From the NCBI GenBank assembly GCA_043425375.1, contig JBHWQC010000106.1, forward strand, positions 1 through 49,747: a stretch of 49,747 nt of DNA, given 5' to 3'. This stretch comes from Atopostipes sp043425375 (GTDB lineage Bacteria > Bacillota > Bacilli > Lactobacillales > Carnobacteriaceae_A). Each line of letters begins with the position of its first letter. Positions within the stretch are counted from its first letter, which is position 1. The notes under the pieces are model-generated. The model worked only from the letters and a program-made list of their open reading frames with translations, made no database searches and had not been told where the DNA came from. The translations under genes were made by a program, and so were the position numbers. Shown piece by piece: positions 8,536 to 16,320 of this stretch.

Positions 8536-9408
8536 TTATCTTTTCTTTTCATAGGCTTGTTTTTTCTTTTGGAATTCACGTTCATACTGTATACCGTCCG
8601 TATAATATTGGGGTTTTGGGAAAGCGTAGTGTCTTTGATAAATAATCAGACCAATTCCAATTAGAATAATTAACACCGACACGATTTGTGAAATGCGAAA
8701 CGGCCCTAAATACAAACTGTCTGTCCGCAATCCTTCGATAAACAGACGACCGAAACCGTACCAGATCAAATAGCCAGCTGTCGTCTCTCCACGTAAGAGG
8801 AGCTTTTCTCGATTTCTCAACACGAACAAAATCCCCACACCTAACAAACTCCACAGCGATTCATACAAAAATGTTGGATGGTAGTAAGCGCCATTGATAT
8901 GCATACCTTCAATAATAAATTCCGGCAGCATCAGGTTTTCTAAAAACTGACGGCTTACCTCTCCTCCATGCGCTTCTTGATTGATAAAATTTCCCCAGCG
9001 GCCAATCGCTTGGGCGAGTAAGGTATGAGGCGCTAAAATATCAGTGATTAAAAGAAAGGGGACCTTTTCTTTTCTCGCCCGCCAATAAACAGTCAATACC
9101 CCAGCAATAATGCCCCCATAAATAGCCAAACCACCTTCCCAAATCGCTAGAATTTTTAGCGGATTGGCTAAATAATAGTCCAGTTCAAACAGCACATAAT
9201 ATAAACGTGCCCCTAAAATTCCAATCGGCAAGACCCAAAAGGCGGTATCTACCACAAAATCCTCAGAAATGCCGCGTTTTTCCCCTTCGCGAATGGTTAA
9301 ATAAACCGCTAAAATCATTCCGGTCACAATAATCAAACCGTACCACGCCACCGATAGAGGGCCAATTTCAAAAGCAATTGGGTCAATTGTCATCAAGTGT
9401 ACATTCAT
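8536..9408 (-). CDS. lgt: Prolipoprotein diacylglyceryl transferase
   Basis: Membrane enzyme that moves diacylglycerol from phosphatidylglycerol onto the lipobox cysteine of prolipoproteins. It has 290 aa with about seven hydrophobic segments. The family signature is visible as IGRWGNFINQEAHGG, and the catalytic-region HPTFLYE follows it. The C-terminal tail is basic and cytoplasmic. Its expected substrates include PstS in this window, which has a lipobox. It follows hprK and probably shares its transcript. Confidence 0.97.
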   Translation of the reverse strand: MNVHLMTIDPIAFEIGPLSVAWYGLIIVTGMILAVYLTIREGEKRGISEDFVVDTAFWVLPIGILGARLYYVLFELDYYLANPLKILAIWEGGLAIYGGIIAGVLTVYWRARKEKVPFLLITDILAPHTLLAQAIGRWGNFINQEAHGGEVSRQFLENLMLPEFIIEGMHINGAYYHPTFLYESLWSLLGVGILFVLRNREKLLLRGETTAGYLIWYGFGRLFIEGLRTDSLYLGPFRISQIVSVLIILIGIGLIIYQRHYAFPKPQYYTDGIQYEREFQKKKQAYEKKR

Positions 9409-9450
9409 TCTTCCGTTCTCCTTCTGCCAAATAAAACTTATAAAGAAGCT

Positions 9451-10389
9451 TTACAGTTTTGTATTTTTTTCAATTAAACGCGTGAGATTGCGTTCAAATT
9501 GTTCCGTCGCATCGAATCCCATATCTTTTGCTCGGATGTTCATCGTCGCCACTTCAATGATGGACGCCAAGTCTCGACCAACGCGCACAGGAATATAGAG
9601 TAACGGCAGATCAACATTAAAGAAGCGTTTGGATTCCAAATTGTTCCCCAGACGATCGAATTCGTGTTCTGAATCCCAATGCTGTAAATTCATAATGATA
9701 TCAATTTCAGCCGAATCGCGGACCGAACCGACACCAAAGATACTGGCGACATCAATGACGCCTAGCCCGCGAATTTCAATTAAGTGACGTAAAATTTCTG
9801 GTGCTTCTCCGATGATGCGACTTTCATCCATCATATATAGCTCCACCCGGTCATCTGCCACTAAACGGTGGCCTCGTTGAATAAGCTCTAAGGCGGTCTC
9901 TGATTTTCCAATGCCCGACTCACCGATAATTAATACACCGAGCCCATAGATTTCTACGAGTACGCCATGTTGGTCAATTCTTGGCGCCAAATACTCCTCT
10001 AAAAAGTTTACCACATTTGCGGACAAACGTGTGGTGTTTCTTTCGGACGTTAAGACAGGAATGCCATTTTCCGAAGCCACTTCGAGCAATTCTTCCGGCA
10101 CTTCTTGTCCTCTTGAAACCAAGAAGACGGGAGTTTCATGATGACACAATCGTTTAATAATGAGTGTTCTTTCTTCTACAGTCATTCGATTTAAGAAAGA
10201 AATTTCTGTCTTTCCTAGTAATTGTACGCGATTGCGCGGGTAATAATCAAAATAACCCGTCAATTCTAATGCCGGGCGCGAGACATCAGGCACCTTAATT
10301 TCCCGATCGACAAAATCGCCACCTGATGCTAGAGCGACGTAAGGCATATTATCCAGTAATGCTTGGACGGTCACTACTTTTTTTCCCAT
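9451..10389 (-). CDS. hprK: HPr(Ser) kinase/phosphorylase
   Basis: Bifunctional enzyme that phosphorylates or dephosphorylates Ser46 of HPr, setting CcpA-dependent carbon catabolite control and inducer exclusion. The C-terminal kinase domain has Walker A GESGIGKS (residues 156-163) and the family motif EIRGLGVIDV; the N-terminal domain includes VSRGQE. A GTG at 10398 would add three residues but lies inside the ribosome site; the ATG at 10389 has AGGTG seven bases upstream and is preferred, giving 312 aa. An AT-rich -10-like stretch (TATTAT/TATAAT) lies at 10455-10463. It connects to the glucose PTS gene in this window through catabolite control. Confidence 0.96.
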   Translation of the reverse strand: MGKKVVTVQALLDNMPYVALASGGDFVDREIKVPDVSRPALELTGYFDYYPRNRVQLLGKTEISFLNRMTVEERTLIIKRLCHHETPVFLVSRGQEVPEELLEVASENGIPVLTSERNTTRLSANVVNFLEEYLAPRIDQHGVLVEIYGLGVLIIGESGIGKSETALELIQRGHRLVADDRVELYMMDESRIIGEAPEILRHLIEIRGLGVIDVASIFGVGSVRDSAEIDIIMNLQHWDSEHEFDRLGNNLESKRFFNVDLPLLYIPVRVGRDLASIIEVATMNIRAKDMGFDATEQFERNLTRLIEKNTKL

Positions 10390-10566
10390 TGTTTTCACCT
10401 CATAATATGTATTTTTTCATGTTTAAACAGTCATTTTCTTTTAGTAGGAATAAAATTATAATAGCATATCTGCGTCTAACTTGCGAATGCGTTTTCTCCC
10501 GGACTGGCTTTTAAATCCCGCTAGATGAAATGTATTTTCTCTATCTATCCAGTCTATTGCATAACT

Positions 10567-10580
10567 TGAAAACGCTTATT
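10567..10580 (+). promoter_or_regulatory. Possible cre (CcpA) site before the symporter gene
   Basis: TGAAAACGCTTATT matches the consensus TGWAANCGNTNWCA except for the last two bases. A -10-like TATGAT follows at 10625-10630. With one half-site mismatched this is only a candidate. Confidence 0.35.
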
Positions 10581-10666
10581 TTAATGAATTTCAATTTCTT
10601 TCCCCAAAACGTTTGCTTCTGTGATATGATAGGACCTAATTAAATTATGAGAAGAGGGTTAGAAAA

Positions 10667-11857
10667 ATGAAAAACATTCACTTGGGCCTAGTCCCGCGTA
10701 TTATTCTTGCTATTCTAGTCGGTATACTCCTGGGTCAGCTTGCATTTATTCCAGCCAGTCTGATTCGTGTATTGATTACGTTAGCGGATCTTTTTAGTAG
10801 CTTTTTGAATTTCGTCATTCCCCTAATGATTGTAGCTCTTATCACTAAAGGCATCGCCGATTTAACAGAAGGAGCAGGTACTCTTTTAGGCGTGACCTTT
10901 TTGTCGGCATATGGTTCCACCCTTGTCGCCGGCATTTTGGCTTATTTTGTAGCGATAACGGTTTTCCCGAATTTTATCACCTCTGATTTAGTGGATACTG
11001 TGGTTTCTTCTGGTGAAGGACTGAAGCCTTATTTCTCGATTCCTTTAGATCCCTTACTGTCCGTAACCTCTGCTCTCGTTTTTGCTTTTATGACAGGGCT
11101 TGGAATTTCTTGGCTGCGTGAACGAGGTTCGGGTGAAGTGATGTACGCCTTTTTTGTGGAATTTGAAGCCATTATTATGAAAGTCTTGTCTGCGATTATT
11201 GTTCCGTTGATTCCTTTTTACATTCTCAGTAATTTTGCCAACATGAGTTATTCAGGCAGTGTCTTTACCATTCTTTCGATTTTTTGGCGCGTCTTTATTA
11301 TCGTTATTATCCTGCAAATTCTATACATTGCTCTCCTTTTCGTTCTATCAGGCACCTATGCCGGTAAAAATCCGTGGAGACTAATTAAAAACCAAGTATC
11401 GGGTTACCTGACGGCTTTAGGGACTCAATCTTCCGCGGCGACGATTCCAGTCAACGTGGAAGTGGCTGAGAAAAATGGCGTTTCAGAAACGATTCGCAAT
11501 TTCGTTGTCCCATTAGGCGCAACCATTCATTTAGCTGGCAGTATGATTGCCATCACGTCCACATCAATTGCCGTGCTGCTGATGTATAACATGCCGGCCG
11601 ACTTTGCATCGATTTTTGGTTTTATCGCTGTGCTTGGCATCGCGATGGTGGCAGCGCCCGGGGCTCCAGGCGGGGCGATTATGTCTGCTCTTCCGTTCCT
11701 GCCGATGGTGGGGATCACAGCGGATGCCATGCAGCAACTGATGATCAGCCTCTATATTACCCAAGACAGTTTTGGTACAGCAGCTAACATTTCTGGTGAC
11801 AATGCCATCGCCGTTTTCATCGACAAACTCTATCAAGACAAAAAAGCAAATGAATAA
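10667..11857 (+). CDS. Sodium/proton:dicarboxylate or amino acid symporter (SDF family)
   Basis: Membrane transporter of 396 aa with about eight hydrophobic segments and two re-entrant loops, as in the glutamate/dicarboxylate/serine symporter (DAACS) family. Key family motifs are the serine-rich TQSSAATIP loop (about 253-261) and QDSFGTAANISGDNAIAV near the C-terminus, which match the substrate- and cation-binding regions of Glt/Dct proteins. The exact substrate cannot be told from sequence. ATG follows GAGGG. It is monocistronic on the plus strand, divergent from hprK, with a terminator directly after it. Confidence 0.9.
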   Translation: MKNIHLGLVPRIILAILVGILLGQLAFIPASLIRVLITLADLFSSFLNFVIPLMIVALITKGIADLTEGAGTLLGVTFLSAYGSTLVAGILAYFVAITVFPNFITSDLVDTVVSSGEGLKPYFSIPLDPLLSVTSALVFAFMTGLGISWLRERGSGEVMYAFFVEFEAIIMKVLSAIIVPLIPFYILSNFANMSYSGSVFTILSIFWRVFIIVIILQILYIALLFVLSGTYAGKNPWRLIKNQVSGYLTALGTQSSAATIPVNVEVAEKNGVSETIRNFVVPLGATIHLAGSMIAITSTSIAVLLMYNMPADFASIFGFIAVLGIAMVAAPGAPGGAIMSALPFLPMVGITADAMQQLMISLYITQDSFGTAANISGDNAIAVFIDKLYQDKKANE

Positions 11858-11861
11858 ATCC

Positions 11862-11902
11862 AAAAGACAAGCCCCCTCCTTCGGGAAATGCTTGTCTTTT
11901 TT
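11862..11902 (+). terminator. Terminator after the symporter gene
   Basis: AAAAGACAAGC and GCTTGTCTTTT pair around a 17-base loop, followed by TT. The 5' extension of the next open frame overlaps this hairpin, which argues for the later start at 11924. Confidence 0.85.
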
Positions 11903-11923
11903 GACTATGAAAGGATGTTTTAT

Positions 11924-12778
11924 ATGAATAAAGAATGGTTCAATCAATTGCCTGTAAATAAGATTCGACAAGTCACACCGGTGAGCGGCGGCGACGTAAA
12001 TGATGCCTATAAAATTGCAACCTCTGACCACACTTATTTTCTACTTGTCCAGCCGAATGCAAAGAAAGAATTTTTTGCTGCGGAAGCAGCAGGCCTTAAG
12101 GATTTAAAAAGAGCAGACATCACCGTTCCAGATGTCTATGATGTAGGTGAAATAAATCAAGATGCCTATCTTTTAATCAGTTATTTAGAAGAAGGCCCGC
12201 CTGGCAATTATTGGGACTTGGCGAAATTGATTGCAAAGATGCATCACATCAAAAGTCCAAACGGCCAATTTGGTTATCACCTCCCTCATCAAGGTGCAGA
12301 TACGACGTTCTCTAATGCTTGGACCGAGTCGTGGATTGAATTGTTTGTCGAAAGACGTTTGGACGAGTTGCGTGATGAGTTAGTCCAAACAAATGAATGG
12401 TCTCAAAAACAAATCGAAACTTATACCAAAGCACGTCTGGTAATCGTTGAAGAATTAACCCGTCACAAGAGTGAACCTTCTCTTCTCCATGGCGATTTAT
12501 GGGGCGGCAATCATATGTTTTTAACCAATGGCGAGCCCGCCCTCTTTGATCCCGCCCCTTTTTATGGCGACCGTGAATTTGATTTGGGTGTGACGACAAG
12601 CTTCGGTGTCTATCCTCAAGAATTTTATGCTTCTTATCAAGAGGTATTTCCACTGAAAAAGGGATTCGAAAAACGACTTCCTTTTTACCGACTGTATGTC
12701 TTTATGGTGCATCTTCATAAATTCGGCGGAATATATAAGCGGCGGGTTGATCAAACGTTAGAAGACATTATCGGTTGA
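11924..12778 (+). CDS. Fructosamine kinase-like protein
   Basis: Member of the fructosamine/ketosamine-3-kinase family (aminoglycoside phosphotransferase fold), 284 aa from this start. Bacterial relatives phosphorylate sugar amines bound to proteins or free amino acids, which destabilises the adduct and repairs glycation. Visible motifs are SGGDVNDAYKI near the N-terminus, the catalytic loop LLHGDLWGGNHMF, and DPAPFYGDREFDLG with the metal-binding aspartate. The frame is open from 11888, but that part overlaps the preceding terminator; the ATG at 11924 has GAAAGGA upstream (11915 is a second choice). Substrate not known; free-sugar or antibiotic substrates cannot be excluded from sequence. 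Confidence 0.85.
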   Translation: MNKEWFNQLPVNKIRQVTPVSGGDVNDAYKIATSDHTYFLLVQPNAKKEFFAAEAAGLKDLKRADITVPDVYDVGEINQDAYLLISYLEEGPPGNYWDLAKLIAKMHHIKSPNGQFGYHLPHQGADTTFSNAWTESWIELFVERRLDELRDELVQTNEWSQKQIETYTKARLVIVEELTRHKSEPSLLHGDLWGGNHMFLTNGEPALFDPAPFYGDREFDLGVTTSFGVYPQEFYASYQEVFPLKKGFEKRLPFYRLYVFMVHLHKFGGIYKRRVDQTLEDIIG

Positions 12779-12799
12779 GTGTATTTCCTTATAGAAGGA

Positions 12800-12881
12800 G
12801 TTCCACCGCATCACTTTCTGAGATTTTGACCAGGTAGACTGTTCCACTGTGTCATTTTTCAGATTTTGACACACATCAGCT
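12800..12881. repeat. Tandem repeat, 41-base period, two copies
   Basis: Units begin at 12800 (GTTCCACCGCATCA) and 12841 (GTTCCACTGTGTCA), each followed at the same offset by AGATTTTGAC. In the second copy TGTGTCA and TGACACA form a seven-base stem around a 12-base loop. It lies between the fructosamine-kinase-like gene and the convergent ptsG terminator. Confidence 0.7.
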
Positions 12882-12905
12882 TTTTAAAGACTTAGAAAAA
12901 CGAAA

Positions 12906-12935
12906 AAGGCTGGAAAATTTTGACTTTCCAGCCTT
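12906..12935 (-). terminator. Terminator downstream of ptsG
   Basis: AAGGCTGGAAA and TTTCCAGCCTT pair around an eight-base loop; U-rich on the minus strand (TTTTTCGTTTTTC) and T-rich on the plus, so it can serve both convergent genes. Confidence 0.88.
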
Positions 12936-12939
12936 CTTC

Positions 12940-15123
12940 TTATGCTTCTTTATTTGGGACAAGTTCTAGTAATTCATCCGCATGTTCAATCATTTCTTCT
13001 TCTGTCACAATCATTTGACCATACTGATCCGTATTAGTGACAATAACCATTGTGGTGGTGTCATAGTCGTGTGATTTAATGACGTCTAGATCAGCTTCGA
13101 TTAACAAGTCGCCAGCTTTCACTTGGTCTCCTTTTTGAATATGAGCCGTGAAGCCTTCTCCTTCTAATTCGACGGTGTCTAGTCCGACATGAATCAAAAT
13201 TTCTGCGCCTTGTTCACTGATTAAACCAACGGCATGGTTCGAATCCATCATGACCGTTACTTCACCAGTTACAGGAGCATAGACTTTCCCGTCGGCTGGT
13301 AAGATAGCGACCCCATCACCCATCATTTTTGAGCTGAAGACTTCATCATTAACCTCTCCTAATGGCACAATCTCTCCATCCATCGGTGAGACAATAATCT
13401 CGCCATCCATTTCAACAATCTGATCGGTATTCTCTTCTATGGGTTCCACGTCAGCCGTTTCTTCTTCAGCTGCCATTGCTGGCCCTTCATTTCCGACGTC
13501 AGGGTTTTGCTTCAAGAAATCGTTCAAGTCGCCGGCGATACCTTCAACTTTTGTTCCGTAAATGACTTGAACCGACTGACCGCTTGCCATGATGCCGGCT
13601 GCGCCTGTTTGACGGAGTAGATTTTCATTGACTTTTGAGCCATCCTTTACAGTAACACGAAGGCGTGTGGCACAGTTTGAGAAGTCGGCAATGTTGTCTG
13701 AACCACCTAAACCTACGGCAATTTTATAAGATGTTTCATCATCACCTGTGAAGCCTGATGCTTCCGCTGTTTGTGCGGCTTGACCGATTCCGTGTTCTGC
13801 CCGGTACTCATCTTTTGTACGCAAGACGGCTTCTTCATCGTCCGCTTCCGTTCCTGGTGTTTTCAAGTTGAACTTGCGGATGCTGAATCGGAAAATCACA
13901 TAGTACAAGACGGCCCACAAAACAATCGGAAGAATGAGACTCGTCCAATTGGTGCGCGCGTTTCCTGGAAGCACCCCATAAATCAGGAAGTCAATCAGCC
14001 CGCCTGAGAAAGTTAATCCCACTCCAGCGCCGAGCCATTCCACCATAATCACGGAAAATCCGGCAAGCACCGAGTGCACCCCGTAAAATAGGAAAGGCGA
14101 TGCGAATAATACCGTGAATTCAATCGGTTCCGTAATTCCTGTCAGAATGGACGTGAAGGACGACCCGAAGAGGAGTCCTTTGACATCGTCTTTCTTCTCT
14201 TTGCGCGCTTCATGGTACATGGCTAACGCCGCTGCCGGCCAGCCGCCAATCATCAGCGGGAACTGGAAAGAGAAGTATTTGGCGAATTCCGGTGAGACCA
14301 CTTCTCCAGCAGAGATTTGAGCAAAAACAATGTTTTGCGCGCCGTGGACAAGTTCTCCCGCCACTTCTGCTGATCCACCAAGGGCTGTTTGCCAAAATGG
14401 CAAGTAGAAGACATGGTGCAGACCAAATGGAATCAGTGCCCGATAAATAAAACCATATAAGAAAGAGCCAATATTTCCGGACTCTACAATTAAACCGCCT
14501 AAGGCTGCGATTCCTGCACCAACATAAGGCCAAACAAAGGCAAAAATAAAGCCTAATACTGTTCCAGCAACCGCTGAAATAATCGGAATAAAGTGTGTGC
14601 CCTGGAAGAAGGATAAGACATCCACGAATTTCACCCGATAGAATTTGTTGTGCAGCCACACGACAATAAGCCCGATAATAATTCCGCCGAATACACCAGT
14701 GTTAAGCGTTTCTTCAAAACCTAACACACTGCCGACTAAACCCTCGATTTCTCTTAGAGCATCCATATCGGCAAAGTTTTGAATCGCACTTGTCAACGCC
14801 GCATACATCGTAAAGTAGCCGACAACTGCAGATAAACCGGCAACTTCTTTCCGGTCTTTAGCTAATCCTTGCGCCACAGCAATCGCAAAAAGCAAAGCTA
14901 AGTTGCCAAAAATAACGTCCCCGACATCGGTCATCACATTAAAGATGCCATTGAGGAAAGTGCCGTCTCCCATAACCGCTTCCAAATTGTATTGCGCAAT
15001 GAGCGACTCATTTGTTAAACCAGCACCAAGACCTAAGAACAGCCCGGCAATAGGCAACAGTGCAATCGGTAGCATAAATGTCCGACCAAGCTGCTGCAAC
15101 TTATTGAACAACTTACTATTCAT
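12940..15123 (-). CDS. ptsG: PTS glucose-type permease, IICBA
   Basis: Three-domain membrane permease of 727 aa that imports and phosphorylates glucose. The IIC membrane domain covers about 1-420 with the substrate motif LTGITEPIEFT (327-337). IIB (about 465-540) has its phosphocysteine in NCATRLR (Cys484). After an acidic linker, IIA (about 575-725) has the phosphohistidine His645 in LIHVGLDT. All three phosphotransfer elements are present. Upstream lie an extended -10 (TGGTACAAT) and a leader hairpin. A GlcT-type antiterminator is possible, but no leader terminator and no antiterminator gene are seen here. Glucose specificity is inferred from the family; other sugars such as GlcNAc are possible. 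Confidence 0.92.
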   Translation of the reverse strand: MNSKLFNKLQQLGRTFMLPIALLPIAGLFLGLGAGLTNESLIAQYNLEAVMGDGTFLNGIFNVMTDVGDVIFGNLALLFAIAVAQGLAKDRKEVAGLSAVVGYFTMYAALTSAIQNFADMDALREIEGLVGSVLGFEETLNTGVFGGIIIGLIVVWLHNKFYRVKFVDVLSFFQGTHFIPIISAVAGTVLGFIFAFVWPYVGAGIAALGGLIVESGNIGSFLYGFIYRALIPFGLHHVFYLPFWQTALGGSAEVAGELVHGAQNIVFAQISAGEVVSPEFAKYFSFQFPLMIGGWPAAALAMYHEARKEKKDDVKGLLFGSSFTSILTGITEPIEFTVLFASPFLFYGVHSVLAGFSVIMVEWLGAGVGLTFSGGLIDFLIYGVLPGNARTNWTSLILPIVLWAVLYYVIFRFSIRKFNLKTPGTEADDEEAVLRTKDEYRAEHGIGQAAQTAEASGFTGDDETSYKIAVGLGGSDNIADFSNCATRLRVTVKDGSKVNENLLRQTGAAGIMASGQSVQVIYGTKVEGIAGDLNDFLKQNPDVGNEGPAMAAEEETADVEPIEENTDQIVEMDGEIIVSPMDGEIVPLGEVNDEVFSSKMMGDGVAILPADGKVYAPVTGEVTVMMDSNHAVGLISEQGAEILIHVGLDTVELEGEGFTAHIQKGDQVKAGDLLIEADLDVIKSHDYDTTTMVIVTNTDQYGQMIVTEEEMIEHADELLELVPNKEA

Positions 15124-15152
15124 TTTTCTAAACCTCCAGTATAATTTTGGGC

Positions 15153-15195
15153 GCTTTCCTCCTAGTCAGAAAAGCACGCTACGCAGATTGTACCA
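15153..15195 (-). promoter_or_regulatory. ptsG extended -10 promoter and leader hairpin
   Basis: TGGTACAAT on the minus strand (15195-15187) is an extended -10. Just downstream, GCTTTTC (15075+100 to 15169, i.e. 15175-15169) and GGAAAGC (15159-15153) can pair around a nine-base loop in the leader, ahead of the ribosome site. Confidence 0.45.
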
Positions 15196-15234
15196 TATTC
15201 AAATACGCTTCACCAGCTCCTCTCTATACCTACT

Positions 15235-15360
15235 CTTTATGAAATGAATAAGTTAGATAGATACTCAGTCAGAATGCTTCATTTATGAATAGTTAGGCAG
15301 CTTCACATGGTAAAAATGTCTCACTTTACTAAGTTGAGGCACTTTGATTCAGTCAAATCA
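15235..15360. repeat. Weak tandem repeat, 42-base period, about three copies
   Basis: Units beginning at 15235, 15277 and 15319 share TCAYTTT-like starts and GTTRRG-like centres, e.g. CATTTATGAATAGTTAGGCA against CACTTTACTAAGTTGAGGCA. Identity is low and only the period makes it notable. It fills most of the gap between ptsG and the YvlD-like gene terminator. Confidence 0.35.
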
Positions 15361-15389
15361 AAAAAGAGCTAGGAAAATTTTCCCAGCTC
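15357..15389 (-). terminator. Terminator of the LiaX-type operon
   Basis: On the minus strand GAGCT-GGAAAA and TTTTCC-AGCTC pair with one mismatch and run into TTTTTTG. Confidence 0.8.
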
Positions 15390-15414
15390 AATCTACTCTT
15401 CTTATTTCATTTAT

Positions 15415-15747
15415 CTAAGCATCCGTCACCAAAGCATTCACTAAAGATATGATCAGCGAGACGAAAATCGCTTGTCCAAAGGAGCTAATATAAATGCCGG
15501 CAACAAGTACGCCTGTTAACCAGATCATCAACCCATTAATCACAAAATAAAACAAACCCAGTGTGAGACAGGTGATCGGTATAGAAAAAAGCGTAATAAT
15601 CGGTTTCACTAAACCATTCAGTAGACTCAAAACTACGGCCGCCAGCACAGCAGCCACCCAGTTATCGACATAAAAGCCAGCTAAAAAGTTTCCAAGGATT
15701 AAAAAGAGTACCGTATTGAGTAGGACTCTTTGCCACCATTTCAACAT
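15415..15747 (-). CDS. YvlD-type small membrane protein (phage holin superfamily IV)
   Basis: Four hydrophobic segments in 110 aa, with the typical NWVAAVLAAVVLSLLNGLVKPI stretch broken by few charges. The family is annotated after phage holins but chromosomal members sit in envelope-stress operons; in Enterococcus faecalis the equivalent is LiaZ. Its start overlaps the stop of the upstream PspC gene by one base, so translation is coupled. Last gene of a four-gene operon with the LiaX-like protein. The exact function is unknown. Confidence 0.88.
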   Translation of the reverse strand: MLKWWQRVLLNTVLFLILGNFLAGFYVDNWVAAVLAAVVLSLLNGLVKPIITLFSIPITCLTLGLFYFVINGLMIWLTGVLVAGIYISSFGQAIFVSLIISLVNALVTDA

Positions 15748-16082
15748 TAAAAATCACTCCAGTCTTCTTCCGTGATATCTTTTGTTTTTGAAGAAGACGG
15801 CTCCTCATCTGGGTGGATTTCCTCAAAGTCACGTGTGTTAAAGTCAAAACCTCTGGGCTTCTTCTTAAATGTTTTTTTCGATTTTGGTTTGTCTTCTTGC
15901 TTTGGTGCTGTCGGTATAATAATAGCTCCAATGATGTATAGAGGAATCACAGGAAATGGGCTAAAGAACATTAAAATCGCTACACCTACACGAATTAATG
16001 TAGGGTCGACTTGAAAATATTCACCCAATCCGGCCAGTACTCCAGAAACTATCACATCATCTCTTGATTTTGTTAATCGCAT
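15747..16082 (-). CDS. PspC-domain membrane protein with long cytoplasmic tail
   Basis: PspC domain in residues 1-65: basic start MRLTKSRDD, then VSGVLAGLGEYFQVDPTLIRVGVAILMF and a second hydrophobic segment. It is followed by a charged tail of about 45 residues rich in Lys, Asp and Glu. PspC proteins act in membrane-stress responses, as sensors or partners of stress regulators. It probably corresponds to LiaY of enterococci. The tail is absent from the shorter PspC protein beside it, so the two likely have different partners. Confidence 0.88.
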   Translation of the reverse strand: MRLTKSRDDVIVSGVLAGLGEYFQVDPTLIRVGVAILMFFSPFPVIPLYIIGAIIIPTAPKQEDKPKSKKTFKKKPRGFDFNTRDFEEIHPDEEPSSSKTKDITEEDWSDF

Positions 16083-16116
16083 TCAGATTCCTCCTCTAGT
16101 TTTTGACATCCTTTTA

Positions 16117-16299
16117 TTACTCTTCAGGAATAATAAACGCCAACAGGAAGTATAACAGAAGCGGTGAGCCTACCCCAAAGAAGGTAAAAATTAAATAGCC
16201 CACTCGAACGAGTGTTGAATCAATCCCGAAATATTCTGCAATGCCTCCACATACACCGGCAATTTGCCGGTCTGTGCTTGACTTGGTTAATTTTTTCAT
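16117..16299 (-). CDS. Short PspC-domain membrane protein
   Basis: Only 60 aa: MKKLTKSSTDRQIAGVCGG, then GIAEYFGIDSTLVRVGYLIF and a hydrophobic C-terminal half ending FIIPEE. This is a complete minimal PspC domain. It lies 21 bases after the LiaX-like gene and 34 bases before the longer PspC gene, in the same operon. Similarity between the two PspC proteins suggests duplication. Confidence 0.9.
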   Translation of the reverse strand: MKKLTKSSTDRQIAGVCGGIAEYFGIDSTLVRVGYLIFTFFGVGSPLLLYFLLAFIIPEE

Positions 16300-16320
16300 C
16301 GAAATGTCTCCTCGCTTTTC

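Noticed and set aside
15145..15180. GlcT antiterminator target (RAT) in the ptsG leader
   Set aside because: A hairpin is present, but no overlapping terminator and no antiterminator gene are seen, so it is only noted as a leader hairpin.
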